A DNA stretch of 64,000 bases, taken from Dipteronia dyeriana. Taxonomy: Eukaryota > Streptophyta > Magnoliopsida > Sapindales > Sapindaceae. Under the pieces are notes generated by a model, which worked only from the letters and a program-made list of their open reading frames with translations, made no database searches and was not told the DNA's origin. Of this stretch, positions 1 through 10,838 are shown piece by piece (the stretch's first letter is position 1; each line of letters starts with the position of its first letter). Both the position numbers and the translations under genes were made by a program. The DNA is taken from the NCBI GenBank assembly GCA_032871835.1, contig CM065297.1:43029098-43093097 (forward strand), written 5' to 3'.

Positions 1-208
1 TTGCATACATTGTCTTCGTCTTTGCATATCGAGTCGAGTTCTTATTTTCTGGGTTGAGTATCTTATATGTCCATGTCCATGAGAGAGTTATGGTTCATAA
101 TCCATAAATGGATTCAAATTCCGAGTTCGGGGCCAAAGGCCGGTTGAAGAACGCGAGAGGAGCGCAAGGGAGGAGCACCATGGCCAAAGGCCATCACATG
201 GTGCAAGC

Positions 209-233
209 CCGAGATGGCGTGTGGCCATCTCGG
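209..233. promoter_or_regulatory. Perfect 10-bp inverted repeat in LTR U3, G-box nearby
   Basis: CCGAGATGGC and GCCATCTCGG flank a 5-base spacer. The same palindrome occurs in the S2 LTRs (23765-23789 and, with one change, 31769-31793), where the spacer creates a CACGTG G-box. In S1 a CACGTG lies just downstream at 262-267. A second small inverted repeat, ATGGCC-aaa-GGCCAT, lies at 179-193. A regulatory role upstream of the TATA-like box is an inference. Confidence 0.5.
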
Positions 234-332
234 CCACAACTCCTTGATGCCCCAAGATGCCCACGTGCCATCTCGGGGAAGCATTCTCAAAGGGGTTATT
301 TTGGTCCTTTCATGCTCTTCTGTTCCCTCTCC

Positions 333-342
333 TTTATATATC
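333..342 (+). promoter_or_regulatory. TATA-like box of S1 5' LTR
   Basis: TTTATATATC lies about 100 bases downstream of the GC-rich palindromic block, as expected for the LTR promoter. The S2 LTR has TTTATATTT at the equivalent place (23888-23896). No transcript evidence is available. Confidence 0.4.
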
Positions 343-1209
343 TCTTCTCTCTCTCATTTGAATCCAAGGAAGAAGAAAATGTAGTGCAGAAAATTTCCAG
401 GTTTTTTCTCTCAACTTTGAATCACCATATCTCTCTTATCTCTTATCCGATTTGAGTGATTCAAGTTGGAGAAGTTTCGTATTGAATTCCTCTATCATCT
501 CCAAGCAACCTTGAAGTCATTTGTTAAATTATTTCTGGTGATTCGCACCATTTTCGTGACTGTACTCGAAATTGTCAAGGTATTTGTTTATCCTTTGATT
601 TCCTTGATTCTAATGTTCAAATACCTTGGGTCTTCTTCCTACTTGTGTGTATTTTACTTGAGCATATGTTGATGAGTGATAGATCTTCAATTAAATGCTA
701 GTTGTGCTTAATTAGAAACTTGATTCTGAGTTAGGTTTCAATCAAACCTATGTTTTCACATGATTGTGAGTTGTATTGTGCTAGCATCTTATCTAGGACT
801 ATTTGTTCTTTGATTTACTTTATTTTCATGATTAATAGTCTTATCATGTGCTAGAACTCATTTGTTGAATAAATCTAGGATTAGCACATTTGATTTTATA
901 TTTAGAGTCTATTAAAGTTTAATTGACTATTTTGTTATTATATGCTCTAAATGATTGCTAGAGATTTGATTGATCATATATTGTGTTTCTAGAATTTTTG
1001 TGTTAGTACTAAAGTCTTGAATATGTACGTCATGAACATGTTTATTTCAAGCTTTACTAACATGAATAAAATCTAGGTTTAAAGTGTGTGTTTGGAAATT
1101 TGGCATGCTCTAGATTTTTATTCATGCATAAGATCTAGACAATCTTGATTTTTGAACTTTATGGTCTATGTCTAGATCTTCATGGAGTGTACCTAATCCA
1201 TACATTTCA

Positions 1210-3652
1210 TGTTAGGATTATGATCGATATCAAGAGTGTAATATTGTAATTAACAATCGTTTATATGAATAAATTGATTTCTAGTTTAACAAATCTTTTA
1301 GCATTTATAGTTTAATTATTATAATTGTCAAAAGTAAATAATCATAAGGTCAAAAGACTATGAGAAAAGAAGAATTGTTCACACATCTAGAAATGTATGA
1401 GGTAGACAAAATTCTCTAGTTAGTCTTGAATAATGTTCACAACTTAAGATAAAAGGTTGGGCGCCTTTATCTTGTCAAAGTTGTAGATTCTTTTGCTAGC
1501 ATTTGAGTGGGATCAAATGTGTTATGATGAGTCTAAAATCATCAAAGTGTGGTGTCTTTGGGCAAAAGAATCTAGTGCACAGGGTGCATTGAATAGGATC
1601 ACAATGAAATACTTTATCTAGAACGTTCAATGGATAAAAGTTTTCATTCGAAGACAATCGGAGAGTCTATCTCAATCCTGAGATAAATGATGGACTTATG
1701 GTTGCAAGTGTTATCATTTGAGCTATCAATGAGTACGATTATATAGCATAGTCTATCCTCGATAGTTTGGTGGTATTCATTTGTTAATCGATAGAGGACT
1801 TCATTTATAGATATGGACATCGTGGCTCCATTTATTGAATGAGAGTAGAATACTATCATATGGATGTTTTGAGGTATTGGATATTAAATCTTTACGTTAA
1901 GTTTTCAATTGTGTCTATTGAAACATGGCTTCTGGACAAGTCAAAATATCCAAGTTCAAATTGTGGTCATATGAGTAAATATGGTAACTTGGAGAGCTAT
2001 AGGCAGTCTATGAGCTCTTGGCGATTACTGGTATTCTTCACGAGGATACATTTTCTCCAATAAGGTTGTCTAGGGTATGAATGATTAACATCAATTTATT
2101 CTATCTTTATTTAAGAGTTCAATTTTAGTTCTTTAGTGGAATGAACTAAAATTAAATAGATTTGACCTAAGTGAATTATTTGTTGATTGTGATTGGGTTG
2201 TGTCTATTGGAGCTTAAATTTATATAGCCCGCCAAGATCCTCAATCCACACGAACTTGCATGGATCACTTGATATATTCTACCGGACCAATTTAGGGGTC
2301 CATCTAGAATTGTAATAAGGCATGTGAACTTGTTTCTTTTTGTAAGAATAGGTCTAGTTCATATGTGGAATTTTTATTAAGGTCCAATGGATTTAATAAA
2401 ATGAGAAAAATAATATATGGCCTTTATACTAGGTATGGGCGACAATGGATATGGATAATAGCTTTAATATGTTATATTTATTTTATTATTATTTAATTAA
2501 ATGGAAATTAATTAATTTGTTGATTAATTAATTGTTTAATTAAAAGTCAAAATCTTTTCCTATTAGGAGATGGTCTCCTAAAACTATACTATTGTTAGTA
2601 GTATAGTTAATGTTAAAGACTATATTTGATAAGTAGATAAATAAAAAGAGTTATTTATCTAATCAAATTAGGAAGTCTTTAATATAGTTACAAACACACT
2701 ATTGAGTAGGATTAGGAGTCTTGGTGTAGGAAAGAATTCTTTTTGGAAAAGGATTCTTGGTCACCAAGTAAAACTACTTAGTGGTAGAATTCTTATTTGA
2801 AAATGATTCATAACCACCAAGTTAATCTACCTAAAGATAGGATTCTTGTCCATCAAGTAATCTTTCTTAGGTAAGATTAAACTCTCCTAAACTACATCAA
2901 AGAAGGGAATTTCGTTCATCACATGTATTATATAGGATATGATAGTTTCTTTTTAGATAAGGATTCTAACTACCAAATAAATCCACCTAAGGAAAGGATT
3001 CTTGCCAACCAAGTGAATCCTCCTTAGGAAAGGATTTATGATCCTATATATATGAGCATGATGAATTCGGCTAGCCCTAAGGCAATTAGAGGTGATTTCG
3101 GTCATCATAGGAATTTTGAGGAAGAAAAATCTGATTTTACTCTAGACAAAATTCGATCATCTCTAATCAATAGTGTGTGACTTCAGCCAAGTAGAGAAAA
3201 AAGGGGAACGTTTTTGTTTTCGATAGTACACTAGTATCCTTTACATCAAAAGGGTTTTGTGTACAATATCGAATCAAGGTTCACGCGAGTTTCAATCAAA
3301 TTGATTGATAATTCACAAGTGACCGGACGTTCTTGGATTTTTCTCTTGAAGGATATTTGTAACTAAAAAAGAAAAGATATTTGCTTTGTCTCCATCCTCA
3401 GGAATACAATTAAAGAAAGGAAGCCCACAGTCCTAGGTGATTCACGTTCGTGATTGGATTGGAAGATCTTACGGAATCAATTCGGCCCTTGTTCAATCGT
3501 CACACGAAAAAGGTACGATACTTTTATATACATCAATTAATCTAGGGTTAAGGTTCTCGTTGCATAAAAGGGAAAATTTTTATTTATACGCAAACCCTAA
3601 TTTCATTTTTTAACACGCTTTCGCTGCGTTTCTAAACCGTTTTTTCCCTTCA
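1210..3652 (+). mobile_element. B-family solo LTR with TTTCA target-site duplication
   Basis: The sequence starts TGTTAGGATTATG and ends CCCTTCA. It is flanked on both sides by TTTCA (1205-1209 and 3653-3657), so the boundaries are secure. The same 2.4-kb LTR recurs at 53012-55459 (plus) and, inverted, at 50355-52675 and 37540-38886. No internal region is present, so this is a solo LTR left by LTR-LTR recombination. It contains a TATA-like run at 3045-3052 and, upstream of it, degenerate repeats built on AAGGATTCTTGRYCACCAAG. An AT-rich stretch at 2455-2545 is A/T homopolymer-rich. Small ORFs here (for example about 1644-2063) are chance. Confidence 0.92.
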
Positions 3653-3657
3653 TTTCA

Positions 3658-4679
3658 TATGCGCATGTATCATCTTGTGTGGTATCATTTTTGGATTATA
3701 AACTAGAAAATATACTTTGTGTGCTCATTGATTAATTCTAGTTTCCATAGAATTTGTTGATCATCTTATTCTATGTTGCGTGCTTGTTTGCGTTTTGCAT
3801 TAATGATCACCTAGATGCCTTGTGAGAAGGAAGTCTTGACAATAGGTGTGAAACCTATGTTGTTGAGCAAGGAAGTCTTGGCAAGAGGTGGGAGACCTCG
3901 GATTGTCAAGCAAGGAAGTCTTGCCTAGAGTCGTGAGGATCCGGAAGGGTGAGCTAGGAAGTCTTGACTAGAGTCGGAAGGACTCAGATTGTTGAGCAAG
4001 AAGTCTTGCCTAGGGTCATGAGGATCCGGAATGGTGAGTGTGGAAGTCTTGACAAGAGGTGTGAGGCCTCAGATTGTTGAGCAAGATGGCGACATATTCA
4101 TGAGTAAGATAGAAGGGTAGTTTCTAGGTGAATGGGTCACTTGAGAGATTTTGCTTTTCTTATATACTAGTAGATTTTGTTTACCGGTGGTTGCTAACCC
4201 ATGGATGTTTCCTCTTCGGAGGTTTACCACGTTATATCTTGTGTTAACTTTTCTCTATCCCTATCTATCTTATATTGGTAATTGATATTTGAATAATGTG
4301 GATAGAACTTTATATGTAAGTTGACTTCCTTACACAATATTGTTTGTATATGTTAGATAACTTTGCATCTTGTGATATTCCATTCAAGTTGTAAAGTACC
4401 ACATTGTAATACTCTAAGTACAACTTATGGAATTTTGTCTACACTGAATATATTTGTTCATAAGATACATTGATTCTTGTTGTATGTTTTGTAGACTAAA
4501 AGTGGATATTTGAGCATACATGAATATATTGTTTTCTCATAACAATCATGTTGAATGTTAATTTGTATGCTTATCAAGGTTTTCTCACTGGTCTCGAAAG
4601 ATTTGTCAAAAGTGAGAGACAACCTATTCACCTCCCCCTCTTTAGGTTGTTTAGTATAACCTTGTACAAATTATTTTCA
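3658..4679 (+). repeat. S1 5' LTR, right part (R/U5 side)
   Basis: The S1 LTR continues after the B solo LTR and ends in TTATTTTCA just before the primer binding site. It contains the stem-loop array at 3829-4085. It then matches the S2 5' LTR up to its end (25607), including the shared stretch with CCGGTGGTTGC and a pyrimidine-rich segment before the LTR end. Confidence 0.85.
3829..4085 (+). repeat. Array of six ~43-bp units, each with a covarying mini-hairpin
   Basis: Six units begin GGAAGTCTTG (one lacks a G) and end near TTGAGCAAG. Within each, two 5-6 base arms flank a 5-base purine-rich loop. The arm pairs are ATAGGT/ACCTAT (3842-3858), GAGGT/ACCTC (3885-3899), GAGTC/GATCC with one mismatch (3928-3942), GAGTC/GACTC (3971-3985), GGGTC/GATCC with one G-U (4013-4027) and GAGGT/GCCTC with one G-U (4056-4070). 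The arms differ between units yet stay complementary. CTTG at the start and CAAG at the end could form an outer stem. Function is unknown. Confidence 0.8.
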
Positions 4680-4681
4680 AT

Positions 4682-4693
4682 TGGTATTAGAGC
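4682..4693 (+). other. S1 primer binding site
   Basis: TGGTATTAGAGC follows the LTR by two bases. It differs by one base from TGGTATCAGAGC, the copia site complementary to the 3' end of initiator methionine tRNA that S2 has at 25610. Confidence 0.75.
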
Positions 4694-4772
4694 GGGTCAC
4701 TTAAAGTAGTTAGTGTGACTCGGGATCTACAAGGTTATTTACTAATCATGGATATCAACCTTTAGTCTACAA

Positions 4773-5869
4773 TTGTTTATTTTTGGTTGTCCTCCTTTAT
4801 TGGTTGTGAAAAAGGTTCTTCTTGTTTTATATTTCATTTGTCTACTAACAATTTTATTGATAAGCTTGAAAAGAAAGTTAGTGATAAAAGCAAATATGAA
4901 GAAGCTTTTTCTAGAGGATGATCGATCGAGACATGATTACTTGTTTTTGCAACTCAAAGAAGAGAATTGCATGTCAAAGACCACCAACTTCTACTTGATG
5001 GCAAGAATTCAAACTCTTTACAAGGAAAAAGATGAAGCGTTAAAGGAAGTTGAAGTGAAGAATGAAGTGATCAAATGTCTAGAAAAGAAGATGGTTGAAA
5101 AGGCTCGTGTGTTAGATAGTTTAACAAATGATTTTGCTAATAATTTGTTTTTATTTCTTGAAGGTAATGATCAAAGGCAAGGAAGAGGAGTTGGCAATCA
5201 TGAAGGCCAAAGAGTTTGGTAATCTTCATGGAGATTCAAGTGACTTAAGCATTGTAGAAGTGTAAGTGGAGTCTCCTATAACTAAAGGCAAGTTACTAAG
5301 GAACAAGAGAATTTCAAAGGCCAAATCTTCCAAGGTCAAGTGCAAAATCAAGGAAATTAAGGAGTCTTTACCATCGGTACACTTTCACCTAAATAGTAAC
5401 ATCTCAAAATTTATTCCGGTTTGCTAATTTTGCTATATTGCCGTGAGTATATTAGATGATGCAAAGTAGGGAATGTGATGCATGCTAATGAGATGTGAAA
5501 ATCTTCTATGAATGTTTCTTGCATGATAATACTTTGAATTTTATGTGTGATAATGATAATCGTGTGAAGAAAATAATTGAAAAGATTTGGGTGAAAATGA
5601 GTGTTTCACATGATCATATGTATAGTCTTGATAATATCTTTGTTGATGGCAATAATGATGTGTTTGACATGAGTAATATCTTTATAGAGAAAATAGTTGA
5701 TGATTTATATTCTAGATATATTTTTGCCATGAGAAATGATCATGATTTTTGTGTGAAGTTTCACCCAAGAATAAATGGTTCAAGGGTGAGTGCTTTTACC
5801 TCTAGTGTAAGTAGCACATGTGAGATAGCTTTAAGGCTAAGTGTCAAGCGTGTTGAGAATTCTAGCTAG
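4773..5869 (+). pseudogene. S1 gag remnant
   Basis: Two short open stretches (4773-5222 and 5495-5869) remain of the gag region. The first has a lysine/glutamate-rich, coiled-coil-like segment (around KEKDEALKEVEVKNEVIKC) comparable to the C-terminal coil of S2 gag. The second resembles S2 sequence at about 27500-27790, including the ATGTGAGATAGC stretch. The gag N-terminal domain, both zinc knuckles and all of pol are missing. The pieces are in different frames, so no full protein can be made. Confidence 0.6.
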
Positions 5870-7279
5870 CTAGCCTTGAATACTTCGCGTCTAGACACGA
5901 ACTTAGCTATCTCACTTAACTTTGTTTTGATAGTCAAAAACCATTGATTAACTTTTGAGATGTTGATCTTATGAAATCAATTTGGTGATTATCTTGTTAA
6001 GACTTTTGGAGAAAGTCATTTCCATGATTGCATTACATCATATAACATGTCATATTAGAGAACTAGTATAGCATTCATATGGTCCTTGTTGACATTTGCT
6101 CTCTAAAGATCTATTAGTGATGTGTTCACAATGATCCTACTCATGATGCTTGAAATGCTTGCTTGAATGATGAATGGCATACTTTTGAAAATATGAGCTT
6201 CATATTCTTTGAAAGCTGCTCATTAGAGAAGTAATGATCTTAAATAAGTCTTTATTTATTGCTCTTAGATCATGTGCTTATGAGCCATAAAAACTTGATT
6301 TTAAAAAACTGCACTTTGCTTCTCTATATGTTTAAGTTTGAGTAGTTGAGTTTGAAAATGCGTAGATTATGGATGCATCTAATAGTTTATTGCTTAGTAC
6401 ATGATAGATGACCTATGGTTAATATCCATTTTGTTTCGGCAACTACATAGAACTCAACGAGCACCTTCATGGAAAGAGCTACACATATTGGTTGTGAAGC
6501 CGCTCAATGTAGGAAGGGCAACACCATTGTGATGATTGAAAGCCGTCATGAAGAATTTATGTTTATGTATGCAAAATCAAAGAAGTGTTGAAATAGAATC
6601 AATAATAGAAAATCTTTGATACAAAGCCTAAAAAGAAAATGAGGAAAGGCTTAAAATGGAGTATAGTTGAAAATTGTGATTGCTCGGGTTGAAAATCAGA
6701 AATGGGATGACGAGCCATATGCACAGACACGCTCATATGTTGAAATCTATTCTCTTTAAAGCAAAAATCCGGATGATAATCGGTTTGACCTTGATGGGAA
6801 AAGCTTTAGATGGATATGTGTTGAAGTGGTTTGCATGTTGATATCACAATCACTCCTTTTATATATGCTTGAAGTAAAATTCATACACACACTTTTGCTT
6901 ATAGTGTATTTTGATATTCTAAGCAATTTTGAGAAGAATTATGAGAGATTGAAAATCTTGGTGTATCTCTTATAGTTTGTGGAGCTTATTTTGTTGGATT
7001 TCTTTAAAATTGCCTGAATGTGTGATTGTGTGGATTTATTGTGAACATTATTCTATCTTGATCTTAGATAGAGCACTTATAAAGGGGGAGCATCGTATGC
7101 TAGACTTTGTTCTCTTTTATGATATGTTCACATGTTTCAAGTTGATATTTGTTGGCATATTCATTGGTTGATATAATGAATCTTGTAGATGCTATGTCAT
7201 ATTTCTTGATTTTCATGATGATTCTTTGTATTACCATATGCCTTTGTATTGTTGATCACAAATAATGCATGAAACATTT
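5870..7279 (+). other. S1 internal noncoding region
   Basis: No coding similarity is visible. The stretch aligns by eye with S2 27790-29230. Shared landmarks are the segment around TGACCTATGGTTA, a piece near GGGATGACGAGCCA, and a polypurine tract AAAGGGGGAG at 7081-7090 (S2: 29174-29182). It is conserved between two diverged copies of the family, but nothing shows what it does. Confidence 0.6.
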
Positions 7280-7690
7280 TGTAATAGTTGTATGATTGTA
7301 ATTGCAATCAATTTCTCCTTATTTGGGTTTGTATAGTAGTTGAGATTGCAATCAATTCCTTCACTCTTGAAATTGAAATGAGAATAGTTGCAATGAATTC
7401 TTCTTTGTTTAGGAGTCGATAGTAATTGTAATTGTAATTAATTATACTGATTGTAGTTATAGTGAATTCCTCTTTGTTTGGGGTCGATAGTAATTGTTGT
7501 TGTAATCAATCCAATTGGTTGTAGTTGCAAAAAATTCCTCCTTGCATAGGGTGATAGTAATTGTAGTTTTAATCAATTTAATTGATTGTAATTGCAGAAA
7601 ATTCCTCCTTACTTTGAATGATAGTAGTTGTGGTTGTAATCAAATCTTTTCTTGTTTAAGGTTGATATGATTGTTAATGCAATTGTTGAA
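7280..7690 (+). repeat. Degenerate ~68-bp tandem repeats
   Basis: At least four imperfect units start near 7381, 7449, 7518 and 7584, with further decayed copies on both sides. Each carries TTGTAGTTGCAAxxAATTCCTC, then a GGGTCGATAG-like core, then AATTGTAATCAAT. In S2 the corresponding place, between the first and later polypurine tracts, holds the 353-codon ORF. S1 appears to have lost that ORF or never had it. Confidence 0.6.
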
Positions 7691-7970
7691 CTTGGTAGAA
7701 ATGACCTATATGCTTAAGAGTAAAATTTATGCATTTGTGATTCACTATACCTTTATGAGTTTGTTGTGGTGTATAGATTTGAATAACCTTTGATAGGTTA
7801 ACATGGAAAAGCAAACTATAATCAAGGGAGAAGATATGGGAGCTAGATGCTTGAAATAAATCAATTCTTCAAGTAAGGCATCCCTCTCCGAACATTATGT
7901 GAGATCACCAATTGTTTCACTATTTGATCTCAAGATATCATTTTTTTTTCTTTGGCATAATTTTATCTCA

Positions 7971-8447
7971 AAAAGGGGGAGAAATATGATAATTTTTTAG
8001 CATATCTTCTTTGAATATTTGTCAAGTATTGAACTTCTTATGGCATGTAATATTGTGATTTCATTTGGTTAAAAATATCTTTGGCATAACATGTATTAAG
8101 GGGGAGATACATGATTCATTTTGGACATAAGAATATCTATTCATTTAGTACATAAGAATATCTTTGAGATAGCATGTATTAAGGGGGAGATACATGATTC
8201 ATTTTGGATTTAAATGCTTAATTCTTTCCATAATTGTATATTGCCATATGTGTCTTTCTCTTGGATATGCTTTGTGATTTAAGTTGATTTTAGGTGGCTA
8301 TAAGAAGAAGTTCAAGACTTGTTGAAGATTAGTCTTAAGGAACTAACTCATTGTAATGTCAGGGTGTGATTTTGTGACCAATCTTCATTTGGTGTGTTTT
8401 AGTATTTTGTATAGGTGTTTTGAAATAGAATTTGCCAAAGTGGGAGA
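7971..8447 (+). other. Multiple polypurine tracts upstream of the S1 3' LTR
   Basis: AAAAGGGGGAG (7971-7981), AAGGGGGAGA (8098-8107 and 8181-8190) and the terminal AAAGTGGGAGA (8437-8447) all precede the 3' LTR; another lies at 7081. Repeated PPT motifs before the 3' LTR are a published hallmark of Sireviruses. The copy used for plus-strand priming should be the terminal one, next to the TGTTAGG start, and it carries a T in the purine run. Confidence 0.7.
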
Positions 8448-8448
8448 T

Positions 8449-9398
8449 TGTTAGGTTTGTGAGTTATGTTGGCATTATTCTATATCAAAACAACATTTCC
8501 TTTGTATTGTTTAGTTGTCTAGGATTCATGATGATTCAAGCTTCAAAGAAGAAATGACTTGACAATAGGTGTGAGACCTATGTTGTTGAGCAAGGAAGTC
8601 TTGGCAAGAGGTGGGAGACCTCGGATTGTCAAGCAAGGAAGTCTTGCCTAGGGTCGTGAGGATCTAGAAGGGTGAGCGAGAAAGTCTTGACTAGAGTCTG
8701 GAGGACTCAAATAGTTAAGCAAGAAGTCTTGCCTAGGGACAGGAGGATCCGGAAGGTTAGCGAGGAAGTCTTGACAAGAGGTGTGAGGCCTCAGATTTTT
8801 GAGCAAGACGGTGACATCTTCATGAGTAGGATAGGAGGGTAGTTTCTAGGTGAAGGGGTTACTTGAGAGATTATACTTTTCTTATCTACTAGTGGATTTT
8901 GTTTGGCGGTGGTTGCAAACTCATGGATGTTTCCTCTTCAGAGGTTTACCACGTTATATCTTGTGTCAACTTTTCTCTATCCCTATCTCTCTTATATTGG
9001 TAATTGTTATTTGAATAATGTGGATAGAACTTTATATGTAAGTTGACTTCCTTACACAATATTGTTTGTATATGTTAGATAACTTTGTATCTTGTGATAT
9101 TCCATTCAAGTTGTAAAGTACCACATTGTAATACTCTAAGTACAACTTATGGAATTTTGTCTACATTGAATATACATTTTCATAAGATACATTGATTCTT
9201 GATGTATGTTTTGTAGACTAAGAGTGGAGATTTGAGCATACATGAATATATTGTTTTCTCATAACAATCATGTTGAATGTTAATTTGTATGATTATCAAG
9301 GTTTTGTCACTGGTCTCGAAAGATTTGTCAAAACGAAGAGACAACCTATTCCCCCCCCCCCTAGGTTGTTTAGTATAATCTTTTACATATTATTTTCA
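8449..9398 (+). repeat. S1 3' LTR with large internal deletion
   Basis: It starts TGTTAGG after the PPT and ends TTATTTTCA. Sequence after about 8553 jumps directly from the early-U3 segment (CAAGCTTCAAAGAAG) into the stem-loop array. Compared with the S2 LTRs, about 1.7 kb is missing, including the palindromic block and TATA region. This copy therefore has no promoter region. A C-run precedes the end at about 9351-9361. Confidence 0.85.
8554..8812 (+). repeat. Stem-loop array in the S1 3' LTR (six units)
   Basis: This is the same array as at 3829-4085. Arm pairs in order are ATAGGT/ACCTAT, GAGGT/ACCTC, GGGTC/GATCT with two G-U pairs, GAGTC/GACTC, GGGAC/GATCC with one mismatch, and GAGGT/GCCTC with one G-U. 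It survived although the flanking upstream part of the LTR was deleted. Confidence 0.75.
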
Positions 9399-10306
9399 TA
9401 AAGCTCAACAAAACTTGGAGGCCATATGTGTTCCTAAACACCTTCTCCCACTCAAATATTTAAGGGGTGTGATCGAATCCGATAGATTAATTTACCAAGT
9501 TATCTAGATCCTAATTAGATACCTAAACCATCCAATGCATGTTCATACCAAATGAGATATATGAATGGCACTCCTATTCTATATGACATGTTATCATACA
9601 ACAACAAATTGTAATATTTACGAAAATATAAATAGCTACAATTTTGGTCCATCCTAGAAAAGAAAGTAAATTACATATGTCATGGAATACAAAAACTCCT
9701 TTTCTTGGCGAACAAGTCTTCACGCGACCATCGTCTATTTGCACACCCCTTGGCTGCCTTCCATGAGTGAGCGCAACTCTTGGCTCCATATAGGGCAATC
9801 GTGCGCAACCCATGGCATCTACAGGGCTACCATGCATAGCCTATACCACAACAATCGTGGTTGCATGCTCATTCTTATGCACGATTTGTTGCTATGGCGT
9901 GCACGGTACCAAACTTGTTCCGGTTGCTCCCAATTCTTCAAATATTCGATACTTGATTTTAATACAACAATATTTTAAATTAAAAATACTGCAGTTTTTT
10001 TTATTACAACAACAAAATAAAATTAAAAAAACTTAGCAACTACCGAAAAGGAAATTATGGCGATGATAGGCCACCCTTCTTATTACAATCCCAAAACAAA
10101 AATACATTGAAATTCAAGGACCAAAATCGAGCAATAACATATCACATTATTAAAACTTATATATATCCATACATTCCAATGTAAATTTATATATGTGAAT
10201 ACCTAGAGTATCATCTCTTTCTAAAACATGTATATTCACAATAAAAAGAAATAGATTCTACATATAAATCAATTAATCAAGGGTACAACTAGCCTCTGAT
10301 ACCAAT
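9399..10306 (-). other. B1 leader remnant (noncoding)
   Basis: This lies between the S1 3' LTR and the B1 5' LTR. By position it is the untranslated leader of the minus-strand B1 element, cut by the S1 insertion. No gag similarity is seen. Short open frames on both strands (9574-9978) overlap each other and look like chance. Confidence 0.5.
10294..10305 (-). other. B1 primer binding site
   Basis: Read on the minus strand, TTGGTATCAGAG directly follows the end of the B LTR. This shows that the adjacent LTR is a 5' LTR and that B is a copia family. Confidence 0.8.
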
Positions 10307-10838
10307 TGTAGGGAAAAATCGATTAACAAACGCAGCGGAAGCGTAAAATTAGTGTTTCATATATTTTAAAATTTTTCCATTTCAAAGAAAGATCCTCAAC
10401 CCTAGATTAATTGATGTATATTATGAGTATCATACATTTTTCCTGTGACGATTGAACTAGCACCAAATTGAATCCGCAAGATCTTCCAATCCAATCATGA
10501 ACATGAATCACCTAGGAGTGTGAGCTCCCTTTCTTTAAAATGTATACCTGAGGATGGAAACAAACAAAATCTCTTTCTTTTGTTGTCACAATAATCCTCC
10601 AAGAGAAACACAATATCTATGAAATGACCGAATTTTGTCTAGAGCTTAAACTAATTTTTTTTCTCTTTAAAAATTCTCTAGCTTGGCTGAAATTTTCAAC
10701 ATAAAATTATATTATATTCTCTTTAAAAATTCTCTAGCTTGGCCAAAATTTTCAACATAAAATTATATAATATGCTTGGCCGAATTCACTAGCTATATAT
10801 ATAGGTATACAACTTGTCTTCTAAAGAGGATTTACTTG
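10307..10838 (-). repeat. B1 5' LTR, first part (split by G1 and A)
   Basis: On the minus strand this is the downstream end of a B LTR, ending TTTTTCCCTACA next to the PBS. It follows the intact inverted copy from 50355 for about 600 bases, with a local duplication around ATTCTCTAGCTTGGC (10670-10770). It stops at the start of G1. The rest of the LTR resumes at 37540; about 0.35 kb of the LTR is missing between the two parts. Confidence 0.75.

Larger units (their letters stand above)
1..1209 (+). repeat. S1 5' LTR, left part (U3 side), truncated by window
   Basis: This stretch matches the S2 5' LTR from about 570 bases after that LTR's start. It is therefore most of U3 and the leader side of the LTR, lacking its TG start. 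It contains a GC-rich palindromic block at 170-290 in otherwise AT-rich DNA, and a TATA-like TTTATATATC at 333-342 that is a plausible promoter for the element. It is interrupted at 1209 by a B-family solo LTR and resumes at 3658. Open frames of 68-115 codons here have no recognisable similarity and are treated as chance. Confidence 0.8.
1..9398 (+). mobile_element. S1: non-autonomous Sirevirus-like LTR retrotransposon, 5' end outside window
   Basis: The element runs from inside its 5' LTR at the window edge to the end of its 3' LTR. Both LTRs end in the same sequence around TTATTTTCA, and the 5' copy is followed by a copia-type primer binding site. The interior keeps only gag scraps, several polypurine tracts and noncoding DNA, with no protease, integrase or reverse transcriptase. 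The same interior landmarks occur in the same order in S2 (22981-33533), so the two are one family. The five bases after the 3' LTR are TAAAG; the matching duplication would lie left of the window. It sits inside the leader of the minus-strand B1 element. The family call is an inference from repeated PPTs, the PBS and the gag type. Confidence 0.8.

Noticed and set aside
1839..2063. Small ORF repeated at 51823-52026 (opposite strand) and near 53660
   Set aside because: It recurs only because the B LTR recurs; its frame is broken in some copies, and no domain is visible.
3829..4085. Possible CRISPR array
   Set aside because: Repeats are contiguous imperfect units without unique spacers, and the sequence is a plant LTR.
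4682..4693. tRNA gene near the LTR ends
   Set aside because: Only the 12-13 base primer-site complement of a tRNA 3' end is present, not a cloverleaf.
9574..10036. Overlapping ORFs on both strands in the B1 leader
   Set aside because: There is no protein similarity, and the position fits an untranslated leader.
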